Assembly: GCA_016288355.1 (NCBI GenBank) | Contig: JAEEYY010000092.1 | Span: forward strand, 1 to 19,122 | Reading direction: 5' to 3' | DNA length: 19,122 nucleotides | Origin: Synergistes sp. | GTDB taxonomy: Bacteria; Synergistota; Synergistia; Synergistales; Synergistaceae | Part shown: positions 1 to 6,869 of the stretch, in pieces | How the letters are laid out: each line of letters opens with the position of its first letter | Numbering within the stretch: position 1 is the stretch's first letter | Position numbers and translations under genes: made by a program | Notes under the pieces: generated by a model | Told to the model about the DNA's origin: nothing | Databases searched by the model: none | Seen by the model: only the letters and a program-made list of their open reading frames with translations

Positions 1-169
1 CAGTGCGGACGGCGGTATACCCTCTGCTTTCAAAAAAGCGAGTAACGTTGCCTGCCGCAGTTTCGTTGTCCACGAGAACACGAATCTCGGCCGTTCCTTT
101 GTCTGCTTCTTCTTTTGTGAGAAGCACCGGTTTAGGGCATTCCAGTTTTCTTGCATCGATCTCAGTCAT
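1..169 (-). CDS. yedF: YedF/TusA-family sulfurtransferase-like protein (3' part missing)
   Basis: This is the N-terminal 56 residues of a TusA/SirA-like domain, and the gene continues past the left edge. The family signature is clear: after the start comes IDARKLECPKPVLLTKE, with the conserved CPxP cysteine, and then VLVDNETAAGNVTRFLKAEG. In the family the cysteine carries persulfide sulfur (TusA). The VDN..A..NVTRF motif is more typical of YedF, about 200 residues with a second DsrE-like domain and usually linked to selenium metabolism, but that second half lies outside the window. The ATG at 169 has a GAGGAG ribosome site about 8 nt upstream. The gene follows the HD-GYP-like sensor after an 88-nt gap and may be cotranscribed with it. 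A stand-alone TusA remains possible. Confidence 0.7.
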   Translation of the reverse strand, partial: MTEIDARKLECPKPVLLTKEEADKGTAEIRVLVDNETAAGNVTRFFESRGYTAVRT

Positions 170-257
170 TACGTATCGCTCCTCAGGTAATAAAACCGCT
201 TATTCTGTCTGGCTGCTCACGTGCGCAAAGCGCGATTACTGTTTTACGCCCGGTTCT

Positions 258-1916
258 TTATTTGCTGTCTTTGCTTTTCAGGTAATCTATGAACTTTTCG
301 ACCATATCCGGGTCAAGCCTGTTTCCGGCCATGGCGCGCAGCGATCTTTCTACGCTTTCCGCATCAGGCAGGATACGCCCGGGCCATGGTCTGGTAAGCT
401 CGTTCCACTCTTCGGCAACGGCGCATATCCTTGCTCCAGCAGGAATGGCGTTTCCGGATATACGCTGCGGGAAGCCGGTGCCGTCCCAGTTTTCGTTACA
501 TCCGTATGCTGCCTGGGCCGCCGGACGAAGCAGTTCAACTTTTGTCATGAAATCTTTGGTTTGAATCGGGTACTTTTTATACTCGCGGTCTTCTTCGGGG
601 GAAAGTCCGGTCTTTTTCGTACGAAGCGAAAAAGGAAGCGCAAGCATCCCGGTCTTTGCAAACAGAGACCCGAGATATACATTGCCGATATCCTCATCCT
701 CCAACCCCAGGTATGCCGCGAAATCACGTGCTTCGCGGGCTCCGCGCAGTATGGCCTGACGTGACGTCCTGTCGTCTTTACGCCAGAGCGCGGTCGCCGT
801 ATCCTCAAGCGTTCCAATGCAGAGCCGCCTTCCTGCCTCGGAAAAGCGCTTGCAGACCGACATCTCTATATCGCGGCTTCTGTTTCGTTCAGCCCGTTTG
901 AACGAGGAGAAGGCAATTGCGTCGTTTGCCGTCTGCTGGAGCGCGGTTATCTCGTCATGTTTTGCGTCGACCGTTATGCCGTGCGCTCCGTCAATGCTGC
1001 CTGCTGCCGCCTCTATCTCCGCGCCGAGTTTTCTGATTCGGTTCGTTATCTGTTTTTTAATGAAGATACCGAAGAGCAGTATAAGAAGCACTGCGGCAGC
1101 CGCAAGTGCAAGGAAAAGTATCTGGAGCCGGCGCTCCGCGCTGCGTATGTCGATATTGGGTGATATGCCGGATATCCAGAAGGCAGGAGCGTTCGCGTAG
1201 TCGCGTATCAGCGCGCTGCCCTTGATGTAAGAACTGTCCCGCTCGTCTGAGATACGGAGATTCGGCAGATCCTGTTCTTTTTCTTTTTTTGTTACAGGAT
1301 CTACTGCGAAATTGAAATTGATATTGTTGGATATATTTTGAATCTTCTTTGCGGAAAGAGGCATCGTCGCGATAAGAGCGCCGGCCCCGGTTCCGCTCTT
1401 GTTGGAGCGGTGTATTCGTTTTACCGCAAACAGGAGCGGTTCGTCCTCTCTCATGACTATGCCGCTCATCCCGTCCTCCGGCAGTTCATGCAGCAGTTTG
1501 GCGCCGTAGCTGTCAGAGATGGCTCTTATTTCGCTCTCCGGGGATGATTCATCGTCGGGCGCGCTGAAGTCACGTGAAAACACAACATGTGCGTCGTTAT
1601 CTATAAAAATAAGCGATGATACGCCTATTTCAGTGAGAACGGCCCTGTTAAGATAAGTTTCCGGATAGTCGGGATTTGCACCCATCATAAAATCCCATGT
1701 CTTGTCAGAATATGCCCAGTTGCCGGCGATCGCATCAAGCATACGGACTTCGCCCCTCAGCGCCAGATGTGTACGGGAAAGGTTTCTTTCCATACGCTCT
1801 CTGTCGGCAAGATGTGCAGAAGAGATCAAAGATCTTGTAAACATTACATCAAGCAGCAGGAGTACTGACAGAAGCATTAACCCCAACCAGATCTGAGACT
1901 TGTTTTTGAGGGTCAT
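258..1916 (-). CDS. Membrane sensor with CHASE4-like domain and degenerate HD-GYP domain
   Basis: The protein has 552 residues. A first membrane segment spans about 8-27. An extracytoplasmic region (about 40-245) looks like CHASE4, with WAYSDKTWDF near 67-76 and SSLIFIDNDAHVVFSRDF near 100-117. A second membrane segment spans about 264-286, followed by a short HAMP-like linker. A C-terminal HD-GYP-like domain occupies about 360-550. HD-GYP proteins normally hydrolyse cyclic di-GMP using a metal centre. Here the fold landmarks remain (WDGTGFP at 477-483, then IPAGARICAVAEEWNELTRP), but the ligands are lost: the HD pair is replaced by AK (420-421), the later HH pair by CN (473-474), and the H before P by Y449. 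It is therefore probably a non-catalytic sensor or binding protein. The ATG has a GGAGGT site 6 nt upstream and an extended -10 promoter further up. Confidence 0.85.
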   Translation of the reverse strand: MTLKNKSQIWLGLMLLSVLLLLDVMFTRSLISSAHLADRERMERNLSRTHLALRGEVRMLDAIAGNWAYSDKTWDFMMGANPDYPETYLNRAVLTEIGVSSLIFIDNDAHVVFSRDFSAPDDESSPESEIRAISDSYGAKLLHELPEDGMSGIVMREDEPLLFAVKRIHRSNKSGTGAGALIATMPLSAKKIQNISNNINFNFAVDPVTKKEKEQDLPNLRISDERDSSYIKGSALIRDYANAPAFWISGISPNIDIRSAERRLQILFLALAAAAVLLILLFGIFIKKQITNRIRKLGAEIEAAAGSIDGAHGITVDAKHDEITALQQTANDAIAFSSFKRAERNRSRDIEMSVCKRFSEAGRRLCIGTLEDTATALWRKDDRTSRQAILRGAREARDFAAYLGLEDEDIGNVYLGSLFAKTGMLALPFSLRTKKTGLSPEEDREYKKYPIQTKDFMTKVELLRPAAQAAYGCNENWDGTGFPQRISGNAIPAGARICAVAEEWNELTRPWPGRILPDAESVERSLRAMAGNRLDPDMVEKFIDYLKSKDSK

Positions 1917-1967
1917 CTAACTACCTCCGGGTTGAGAAATTTCATGTTTATACCTGATTTGCCGTAT

Positions 1968-1976
1968 ATTATATCA
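1968..1976 (-). promoter_or_regulatory. Extended -10 promoter for the HD-GYP-like sensor
   Basis: On the minus strand this reads TGATATAAT, a consensus TATAAT preceded by the TGn extended -10 motif. It lies 52 nt upstream of the sensor start. The hexamer 17 nt upstream (TGCGGT) is a poor -35, which fits an extended -10 promoter. Confidence 0.5.
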
Positions 1977-2044
1977 GAAATCAGAAAAAAACCGCAGAGT
2001 ATACCGTAAAAAATAAAAAAAGGTACAATATTTATAGTGTAATA

Positions 2045-2053
2045 TGGTAATAT
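2045..2053 (+). promoter_or_regulatory. Possible extended -10 promoter for the HicB-like gene
   Basis: The AT-rich divergent gap at 1917-2178 contains TGGTAATAT on the plus strand, a TGn plus -10-like hexamer, about 125 nt before the HicB-like start. There is no good -35 and other AT-rich hexamers lie nearby, so this is weak. The rest of the gap (2057-2178) shows no convincing gene; a 63-codon reading frame there has no family resemblance. Confidence 0.25.
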
Positions 2054-2178
2054 ATCATGCGTTACGTTCTGGATTCAGCGGTATGCCGGTTCGTTCGAAA
2101 ACACCTGATCTGCGGCAGGAAATACTTTTTCGCTGCGAAAATATATCACGGCCGATATTTTAACGAGGTGGGCTTAAA

Positions 2179-2451
2179 ATGGCTGAACGATACGTTTACC
2201 CTTTGGTGTTATATAAAGAAAAGAGCCCCTGCGGGGATATCTGGATAGGTAATTTCCCGGGGCTCAACGGTTGCTGGGCCGAAGATAAGTCGCGTGAAAA
2301 AGTGCTCGCATCGGCTCCGTACGTGCTGCACGAATATGCGTCAGCCTGCAGGGAGCTTGGGTGGCCGCTCCCCGGGGCCCCGTCGCTTGATGAACTGGAA
2401 GAAGCCGGAGTCGGAGAAGTGTTTGTTATAAAAGAAGCGGAAGTTTCGTAA
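2179..2451 (+). CDS. Solitary HicB-like (partial RNase H fold) protein
   Basis: This 90-residue soluble protein resembles the N-terminal domain of HicB antitoxins (COG1598-like): YPLVLYKEKSPCGDIWIGNF, then PGLNGCWAEDKSREKVLASA and a helix ending LGWPLPGAPSLDEL. In HicAB systems HicB neutralises the HicA mRNA interferase, and longer forms carry a DNA-binding tail. Here there is no HicA-like double-stranded-RNA-binding toxin on either side and no DNA-binding tail, so an active toxin-antitoxin role cannot be assumed. The ATG has a GAGGTG site 8-9 nt upstream. A membrane protein gene follows 21 nt later on the same strand and they may share a transcript. The identification rests on fold-level resemblance. 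Confidence 0.7.
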   Translation: MAERYVYPLVLYKEKSPCGDIWIGNFPGLNGCWAEDKSREKVLASAPYVLHEYASACRELGWPLPGAPSLDELEEAGVGEVFVIKEAEVS

Positions 2452-2472
2452 TAGTGCGGGTGATCATGGTTA

Positions 2473-3840
2473 GTGTATGACAAAAAAAGCATACTTAAAT
2501 TTATAATACCTTCACTTCTTGGCATAGCAATATTCCTTGTCCCTTTTTCACTGCACGGAGAGGTCAACACGCTGGTAGGACACTCAAAAGAGCTGCTGCT
2601 GAGATTGATGGCAGACCGGCGCCAGCTTGTTGTTGCCGCAGTTTGTTTCGCTGCCGCCTTTTTAACGATCATACCCGAATCCTTTGCTGCGGGATGCGGC
2701 TTCGCGGGAAGCATGCTCCTCAGAGGCCTGAACCGTGCTCCGCTGTGGTCTGCGGCACGGATATGTTCGCTGCCGATCGCTCTTGCTGTTCTCGTCGGCG
2801 CCGATTTCGGCGCCGGCCCGGGAGCTTTTTTCCCCCTCTTTGTCGGAAAAGCTCACTTTATAGTCAATACTGTTGCTGCCCGGCTTATCGTTCTGGCTCT
2901 GGTGCTGGGATTGTGGGCGCCGCTTATTCTGAACTTCGGGCTTGTACAGTTTTTAGCCGTCTTTGCAAGCCATGTCATGCGCCGTGCCTTTCTTGTGCCG
3001 GGGCGAGCAGCGCTGGATTGCATCTCATCGCTGCTCGGCAGCAGTTCCATGGCTGTTGTCTTTACGTCGAAGATGTATAGCGCCGGCTACTATACGGACA
3101 GGGAGGCGGCGGCAATAGTCTGCAGTTTTTCTGTAGCGAGCATTTATGACATATATGCGCTTGCGGACCTCTTTGATATGGAGCATGCGATGCTGCAGAT
3201 ACTGTTTGTCGTTTATCTGAGTACTTTTCTTTTGGCGGCTCTGCTGCCGAGGATATGGCCGCTTGCCAATATACCGGATACTTATTACCTGGGGCGTAAT
3301 AATTATCATATCCATGACGCGGACCAGCGTCACAAATATTCGATGTTTCGCTGGGCACTGATTCGCGGTATGAGCTGCGCCCGCGGCATGAGCACAAAGG
3401 CCTATTTAACCGACAGCTTCATGATAATCAGCAGGCTTCTGCTGGGTACCGTACCGCTCATGATCACATTCGGGACCCTGTTCATAATAATAGCGGAAGC
3501 TACAAATATTGTTGACATACTGTCCATCCCGGCTGCGGCGCTGCTCAAAACACTCGATGTGCCGGAAGCGAAGCTGGTTGCATCAACCACAGCATTCTCA
3601 TTTTTTGATCAGTTTCTCGCAGCCGTCAAAGGGAAAATGCTTTTCTCGGAACAGGCCAGGTTTATCAGCGTATGTCTTTCGGTAATCGGGCTGATAAATC
3701 TGACAGAAGTCGGTCTGCATATCTGGCACTCCCACATACCGCTGCGCTTCTGGCAGATGATGGTCGTCTATCTTGCCAGGCTGCTCATTTCGGCTGCCAT
3801 AGTAATTCCTTTTGCGGCCGAAGTATTCCCGCTGTATTGA
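2473..3840 (+). CDS. YjiH-family membrane protein with nucleoside-recognition (Gate) domain
   Basis: The 455-residue polytopic protein has roughly ten hydrophobic segments. The first is LKFIIPSLLGIAIFLVPF near residue 8. The N-terminal FIIPSLLGI...P motif, the SSLLGSSSMAVVFTSKMYSAGYYTDREAA stretch (about 185-215) and the second half resemble YjiH/nucleoside-recognition Gate proteins. These are integral membrane proteins whose substrate is mostly unknown. GTG at 2473 is the only usable start: the frame is closed by TGA at 2461 and the first membrane helix begins immediately after. The ribosome site is poor, so translation may depend on the HicB-like gene ending 21 nt upstream. A loop rich in His, Arg and Tyr (about 270-300) separates the two halves. 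Transport specificity is not visible. Confidence 0.7.
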   Translation: MYDKKSILKFIIPSLLGIAIFLVPFSLHGEVNTLVGHSKELLLRLMADRRQLVVAAVCFAAAFLTIIPESFAAGCGFAGSMLLRGLNRAPLWSAARICSLPIALAVLVGADFGAGPGAFFPLFVGKAHFIVNTVAARLIVLALVLGLWAPLILNFGLVQFLAVFASHVMRRAFLVPGRAALDCISSLLGSSSMAVVFTSKMYSAGYYTDREAAAIVCSFSVASIYDIYALADLFDMEHAMLQILFVVYLSTFLLAALLPRIWPLANIPDTYYLGRNNYHIHDADQRHKYSMFRWALIRGMSCARGMSTKAYLTDSFMIISRLLLGTVPLMITFGTLFIIIAEATNIVDILSIPAAALLKTLDVPEAKLVASTTAFSFFDQFLAAVKGKMLFSEQARFISVCLSVIGLINLTEVGLHIWHSHIPLRFWQMMVVYLARLLISAAIVIPFAAEVFPLY

Positions 3841-3857
3841 CAGATAAATATGCTGCA

Positions 3858-3916
3858 GAGTACTTTTTCCCGGCCCGGGGCCGGCGCTTTTGCCGCCGCG
3901 TACTCAGCTCTTTTTT
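3858..3916 (+). terminator. Possible terminator between convergent genes
   Basis: An outer inverted repeat, GAGTAC (3858-3863) and GTACTC (3900-3905), encloses a GC-rich hairpin, CCGGCC with loop CGG and GGCCGG (3870-3884). A run of six T follows at 3911-3916. It sits where the YjiH-like gene and the YbaK-like gene converge and overlaps the end of the latter. The 5-nt gap between stem and T-run makes this only a candidate. Confidence 0.35.
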
Positions 3917-4392
3917 ATTTCCGCCCGCCGTCCGCCGGTGATGCGCAGAAGCTCATGCGGTGAGACCGGGAAGAATGCATGGTCGGTCCCGGCTGCTGCC
4001 CATACCGTTTCGTACCTGAAAAGATCTTCGTCTATCAGCGTGTCAGGCTGCTCAGGGTAACCTACAGGCGGCACGCCGCCGGGGCTGAAACCGGACCAAT
4101 CCTCGCAGGCTTCTTTGCTGGCGAATGAAACGTGCGAAGTGCCGAGCAGTTTCCTGATCTTTTTCGTGTCTACCATGTTTACTCCCGACATAAGCGCGAG
4201 CGCGAAGCTTTTGCCGTGATTGACCGACAGCAGTATGCTTTTCAGAATCTCTTCCTCCGGCGCGCCGACAGCCTCCGAAGCGTCTGAAACGGTGAATATC
4301 GTAGCTTCGGTGAGCTTTATCTGCGACCGGCAGCCGCATTCTTCAAGGTGTTTCCTTACGCTTTCGACCGGGTCGAACCCTTCCGCCTGCAT
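3904..4392 (-). CDS. YbaK/EbsC-family aminoacyl-tRNA deacylase
   Basis: The 162-residue protein is the usual length for the YbaK/EbsC/ProX editing-domain family, which removes wrongly attached amino acids from tRNA in trans (classically Cys-tRNA(Pro) or Ala-tRNA(Pro)). The family features are present: ILKSILL with the conserved lysine at residue 51, SGVNMVDTKKIRKLLG (69-84), the GFSPGGVPPVGYP loop (about 101-113) and a C-terminal VWAAAGTDHAFFPVSPHEL. The ATG has an AGGAG site 8 nt upstream. The gene follows the lytic transglycosylase by 19 nt on the same strand, so they are probably cotranscribed, though a functional link is not obvious. Which mischarged tRNA it edits cannot be told from sequence. 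Confidence 0.85.
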   Translation of the reverse strand: MQAEGFDPVESVRKHLEECGCRSQIKLTEATIFTVSDASEAVGAPEEEILKSILLSVNHGKSFALALMSGVNMVDTKKIRKLLGTSHVSFASKEACEDWSGFSPGGVPPVGYPEQPDTLIDEDLFRYETVWAAAGTDHAFFPVSPHELLRITGGRRAEIKKS

Positions 4393-4411
4393 TTATATCA
4401 GCTCCTGAGAT

Positions 4412-5410
4412 CTATTTTTCCGCCGAAGACTTTTTCGCACTTACCGAGAAGCGCCCCTCGAAAGGGAAAAAAGGGAAAGATGGGATCTTTCCCTGATTCC
4501 TGCCGCTGTCCGTCGCGGTGTATACCGCATAATTTTTGATGACCGCGCGGACATAGACCCGCGTTTCGCGGTACGGGATATTTTCTATCCACTCCATTAA
4601 ACCGTCTGCGCTGTACTTCCAGCGCGAAACGGCGGTCACTCCCGCGTTGTAGGCCGCAAGCGCCATCGGCAGGCATCCGTTGAACTTTGCGCTCAGTCTT
4701 GCAAAATGAGAGGCCCCCAATACGATATTGTGCGCGGGATCCTGCAGAGACAGGCCGGTGGCTTTGAGCCTGGATGCTGTTTCCCTTGCGGTGACCGGCA
4801 TAAGCTGCATCAGTCCGACAGCGCCGCTTTTGCTTACCGCGCATTCGTTGAAGCTGCTTTCCTGACGAACCATCGCCATCAGCATATTTTTTGAAACGCC
4901 GGTCTTTGCCGAAGCGGCTGCTATCTCCTTTTCCCAGCGCCGGCGGTAATTTGAGCCGAGGCAGGCCGCAGCAGCCGATTGAGAGAGGTAAGGATATCTT
5001 CCGTCGCGCGCAAGCGCTATGCAGTAAAAATCAAGAGGAAAACGGCTTGCCAGAAGCGATGCGGCCGTTTCCGCCTCTTTTTTGCGCCCCAGTCTCTCAA
5101 GCGCACGTATCTTCCAATAGTATATCCGCGGCGCTCCCGGATCAAAAGGTGCGAAAAACCGCCCCGCGGACCATTCCTTGAGCGCCAGCCCGGCATCACC
5201 TGTTTCCCATGCTTTCCAGCCTGACTCCCATTTTTCCTGGCAGCTCTGTCTGAAGCCGTAAACGAGAAGTGACGAACATACAAGAAGCACACATATTAAA
5301 AGCATGCGCAAAGAAAGAAGGAGCACAGTTTTCCCTCTGAGCTTGCGGCAAAAGGCATTTTGCGCTATTTTATTCAGACATACCCTGACCCCGGAGGGGA
5401 TTGCGTGCAT
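4412..5410 (-). CDS. Membrane-anchored lytic transglycosylase, SLT domain
   Basis: This Slt70-like enzyme (332 residues from the chosen start) cleaves peptidoglycan glycan strands with 1,6-anhydro product formation. The catalytic glutamate is in MVRQESSFN (E184), followed by SGAVGLMQLMP, AYNAG and ENIPYRETRVYV, all standard SLT motifs. A basic stretch (CRKLRGK) and one hydrophobic helix (about 29-52) anchor the catalytic part outside the cytoplasmic membrane. A helical, TPR-like region (about 60-150) lies between. The frame is open up to an ATG at 5473, which would overlap the start of divergent citG. I prefer ATG at 5410 because it has AGGAG 10 nt upstream and a basic N-terminus. A GTG at 5326 with AGAGGG 6 nt upstream is an alternative. 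Confidence 0.85.
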   Translation of the reverse strand: MHAIPSGVRVCLNKIAQNAFCRKLRGKTVLLLSLRMLLICVLLVCSSLLVYGFRQSCQEKWESGWKAWETGDAGLALKEWSAGRFFAPFDPGAPRIYYWKIRALERLGRKKEAETAASLLASRFPLDFYCIALARDGRYPYLSQSAAAACLGSNYRRRWEKEIAAASAKTGVSKNMLMAMVRQESSFNECAVSKSGAVGLMQLMPVTARETASRLKATGLSLQDPAHNIVLGASHFARLSAKFNGCLPMALAAYNAGVTAVSRWKYSADGLMEWIENIPYRETRVYVRAVIKNYAVYTATDSGRNQGKIPSFPFFPFEGRFSVSAKKSSAEK

Positions 5411-5424
5411 ATATACGGTACTCC

Positions 5425-5454
5425 TGTCCAAGAAATAAGAACACAGTTTATAAG
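5425..5454 (+). promoter_or_regulatory. Possible promoter for citG
   Basis: TATAAG at 5449-5454 lies 18 nt before the citG start, with a poor -35 (TGTCCA, 5425-5430) 18 nt upstream. It would give a leader of only about 10 nt, consistent with the absence of a visible ribosome site before citG. Weak candidate. Confidence 0.3.
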
Positions 5455-5471
5455 TATGCTGCCTTAACGCC

Positions 5472-6341
5472 ATGAAGTCAAGCTCAGTGCACGAATATGC
5501 CGGGGCGCTCGCCGATGCGGCCCATCAGGCTGTTGTGAAAGAAGTAATGACTACGCCGAAGCCGGGACTCGTGGATGCGGAGGGCTGCGGCTGTCATGAA
5601 GATATGGACTGCCGGCTGTTTATGAAAAGTGCCGGAGCGATAGCTCCGTTCTGGAAAGAGCAGGCTTCTGCCGGGCTGAGGCTTATCCCGCCGGAAGACG
5701 CCCTTCCCGTACTGAAAAAAAACGGAGTGGATGCAGAGCGTGCGATGTTTGCTTCCACCGGAGGCATAAATACTCACAAGGGGCTTATTTATCTAATGTC
5801 GCTGCTGCTTTACGGGGCAGGCTTTGTTAAGGCTTCCGGAGGCGGGGGCGCCGAAAGTGCAGCGGCTGCGGCTGCGGCTGCTGTGCGCGGAAGCGTTGCC
5901 GCAGAGCTGGCTTCGCTTGCAGGTTCGCTCCCGGCAAGGGCTTTGAGCAACGGTGAGAGATTGTTTCTGGAACATGGCGTGACCGGTATACGCGGGGAAG
6001 CAGAAGCCGCATTCCCTTCCGTGACCCGCTGCGGGCTGCCGGTGCTGCGGCATGCGTTGGCGGCGGGCGCTTCGGAAAACGACGCCGGTCTTGCCGCTTT
6101 GCTTTCGATCATGCTGGTATGTTCCGACAGCAATGTGATCCACCGCGCCGGTTTTGACTACTGGAAGAATATTTACCCCTCTGCCGTTGCCGAAGCGCAG
6201 AGGCGTTTTGACCCGCTGCACCCTGATTATACCCCGCTCTACGAGCTGGAAACGAGCTTCCTGCCGCTGAGAGTGAGTCCGGGCGGCGCAGCGGACCTCC
6301 TGAGCTGCACATACTTTTTGTACTTATTCGAAAAAATATAG
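5472..6341 (+). CDS. citG: CitG-family triphosphoribosyl-dephospho-CoA synthase
   Basis: The 289-residue protein has the full set of CitG motifs: TPKPGLVD (28-35), STGGINTHKG (95-104), GEAEAAFPSV, CSDSNVIHRAG and a C-terminal PGGAADLLSCTYFL. CitG and the related MdcB transfer a triphosphoribosyl group from ATP to dephospho-CoA. The product is the prosthetic-group precursor of citrate lyase or malonate decarboxylase acyl carrier proteins. Neither enzyme is encoded in this window, so the partner must lie elsewhere or the family member has another job. The first in-frame start is ATG 5472 (a TAA lies at 5451), with no Shine-Dalgarno sequence visible, so it may be leaderless or weakly translated. 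An alanine-rich tract (about 128-140) interrupts the middle of the protein. Confidence 0.85.
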   Translation: MKSSSVHEYAGALADAAHQAVVKEVMTTPKPGLVDAEGCGCHEDMDCRLFMKSAGAIAPFWKEQASAGLRLIPPEDALPVLKKNGVDAERAMFASTGGINTHKGLIYLMSLLLYGAGFVKASGGGGAESAAAAAAAAVRGSVAAELASLAGSLPARALSNGERLFLEHGVTGIRGEAEAAFPSVTRCGLPVLRHALAAGASENDAGLAALLSIMLVCSDSNVIHRAGFDYWKNIYPSAVAEAQRRFDPLHPDYTPLYELETSFLPLRVSPGGAADLLSCTYFLYLFEKI

Positions 6342-6349
6342 TCTGTCAG

Positions 6350-6385
6350 TTGTCATAATCGTAATATTGTTATAATATAATAACA
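6350..6385 (+). promoter_or_regulatory. Promoter with inverted repeat over the -10, upstream of XRE regulator
   Basis: TTGTCA (6350-6355) and consensus TATAAT (6371-6376) are separated by 15 nt, shorter than ideal. An inverted repeat, TGTTAT-N6-ATAACA (6368-6385), covers the -10. That is a natural place for a repressor to block RNA polymerase, and the XRE protein encoded just downstream is the obvious candidate for autoregulation. The regulator assignment is inference. Confidence 0.5.
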
Positions 6386-6405
6386 GATATAACAAGGAGA
6401 TCCGC

Positions 6406-6441
6406 ATGTATCCGATATCATACGGTATGAAAGGGTGTTGA
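6406..6441 (+). CDS. Putative 11-codon leader ORF before the XRE regulator
   Basis: ATG at 6406 has a perfect AAGGAG (6394-6399) 6 nt upstream, a better ribosome site than that of the XRE gene itself. It encodes MYPISYGMKGC and stops with TGA at 6439-6441, 4 nt before the XRE ATG at 6446. The arrangement suggests translational coupling, or a leader whose translation sets regulator output. A palindrome lies inside it. With only 11 codons it could be chance, but the ribosome site and spacing are strikingly good. Confidence 0.4.
   Translation: MYPISYGMKGC
6418..6430 (+). promoter_or_regulatory. Palindromic candidate operator inside the leader ORF
   Basis: TCATAC-G-GTATGA is a perfect inverted repeat with 6-nt arms around one central base. 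It lies downstream of the promoter and 15 nt before the XRE start. XRE-family repressors commonly bind such short palindromes. Its arms differ from those of the repeat over the -10, so at most one may be the XRE site. Confidence 0.4.
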
Positions 6442-6445
6442 AAAA

Positions 6446-6820
6446 ATGAGTCTCGGAAACAGGATAAAATCTCTTCGCAGGGCGCAGCATCTCACTCAGC
6501 AGAAACTTGCAGACAAGGTAGAGGTGAGCCGCATTTATGTGCAGGCGCTGGAAAGCAACCGCAGACTGCCTTCAATGAAGCTGCTTCAGAGGCTTGCTCC
6601 GGCCCTTGACGTCGAACTGAACGACCTGCTGGCGGACTTCTCAAACACCAGGGAAAAACCGGCGCGTGTCCAGCTTGAGACTATGCTTGACAGCGGCGAG
6701 CTTGAGATTTGGTACCGCAGCAAGAAGCTTTCGGAAAAAGAGCTTCGCAGGGTGTACCGCGTAGTGCAGGCGGCCCTTGACGACTGGGACGAAGAGGACG
6801 CCGACGGGGAAGATCGCTGA
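6446..6820 (+). CDS. XRE-family helix-turn-helix transcriptional regulator
   Basis: The 124-residue protein has a Cro/C1-type DNA-binding domain at about 5-60: IKSLRRAQHLTQQKLADKVE, then SRIYVQALESNRRLPSMKLL. A C-terminal helical part (about 75-124) ends in an acidic tail and carries SKKLSEKELRRVYRVVQAAL, perhaps for dimerisation. ATG 6446 has AAAGGGTG about 10 nt upstream. The next gene encodes an ImmA/IrrE-like metallopeptidase. In ICEBs1 and related elements such a peptidase cleaves the neighbouring repressor (ImmA cutting ImmR), so this is likely a repressor and anti-repressor pair. No integrase or other mobile genes are nearby, suggesting a resident stress or metabolic switch. The target genes are unknown. 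Confidence 0.85.
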   Translation: MSLGNRIKSLRRAQHLTQQKLADKVEVSRIYVQALESNRRLPSMKLLQRLAPALDVELNDLLADFSNTREKPARVQLETMLDSGELEIWYRSKKLSEKELRRVYRVVQAALDDWDEEDADGEDR

Positions 6821-6869
6821 GCGGCACTGTGAAGAAGCCTGCCTCGAAGCTGAGGGAGCGGACGAAGCT

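Noticed and set aside
2057..2248. A 63-codon plus-strand frame overlapping the HicB-like gene start
   Set aside because: No ribosome site, no family resemblance, and it overlaps a better supported gene in another frame.
5840..5890. GCTGCGGCTGCGGCT repeat inside citG
   Set aside because: It encodes an alanine tract within an intact frame, a low-complexity coding stretch and not a separate repeat element.
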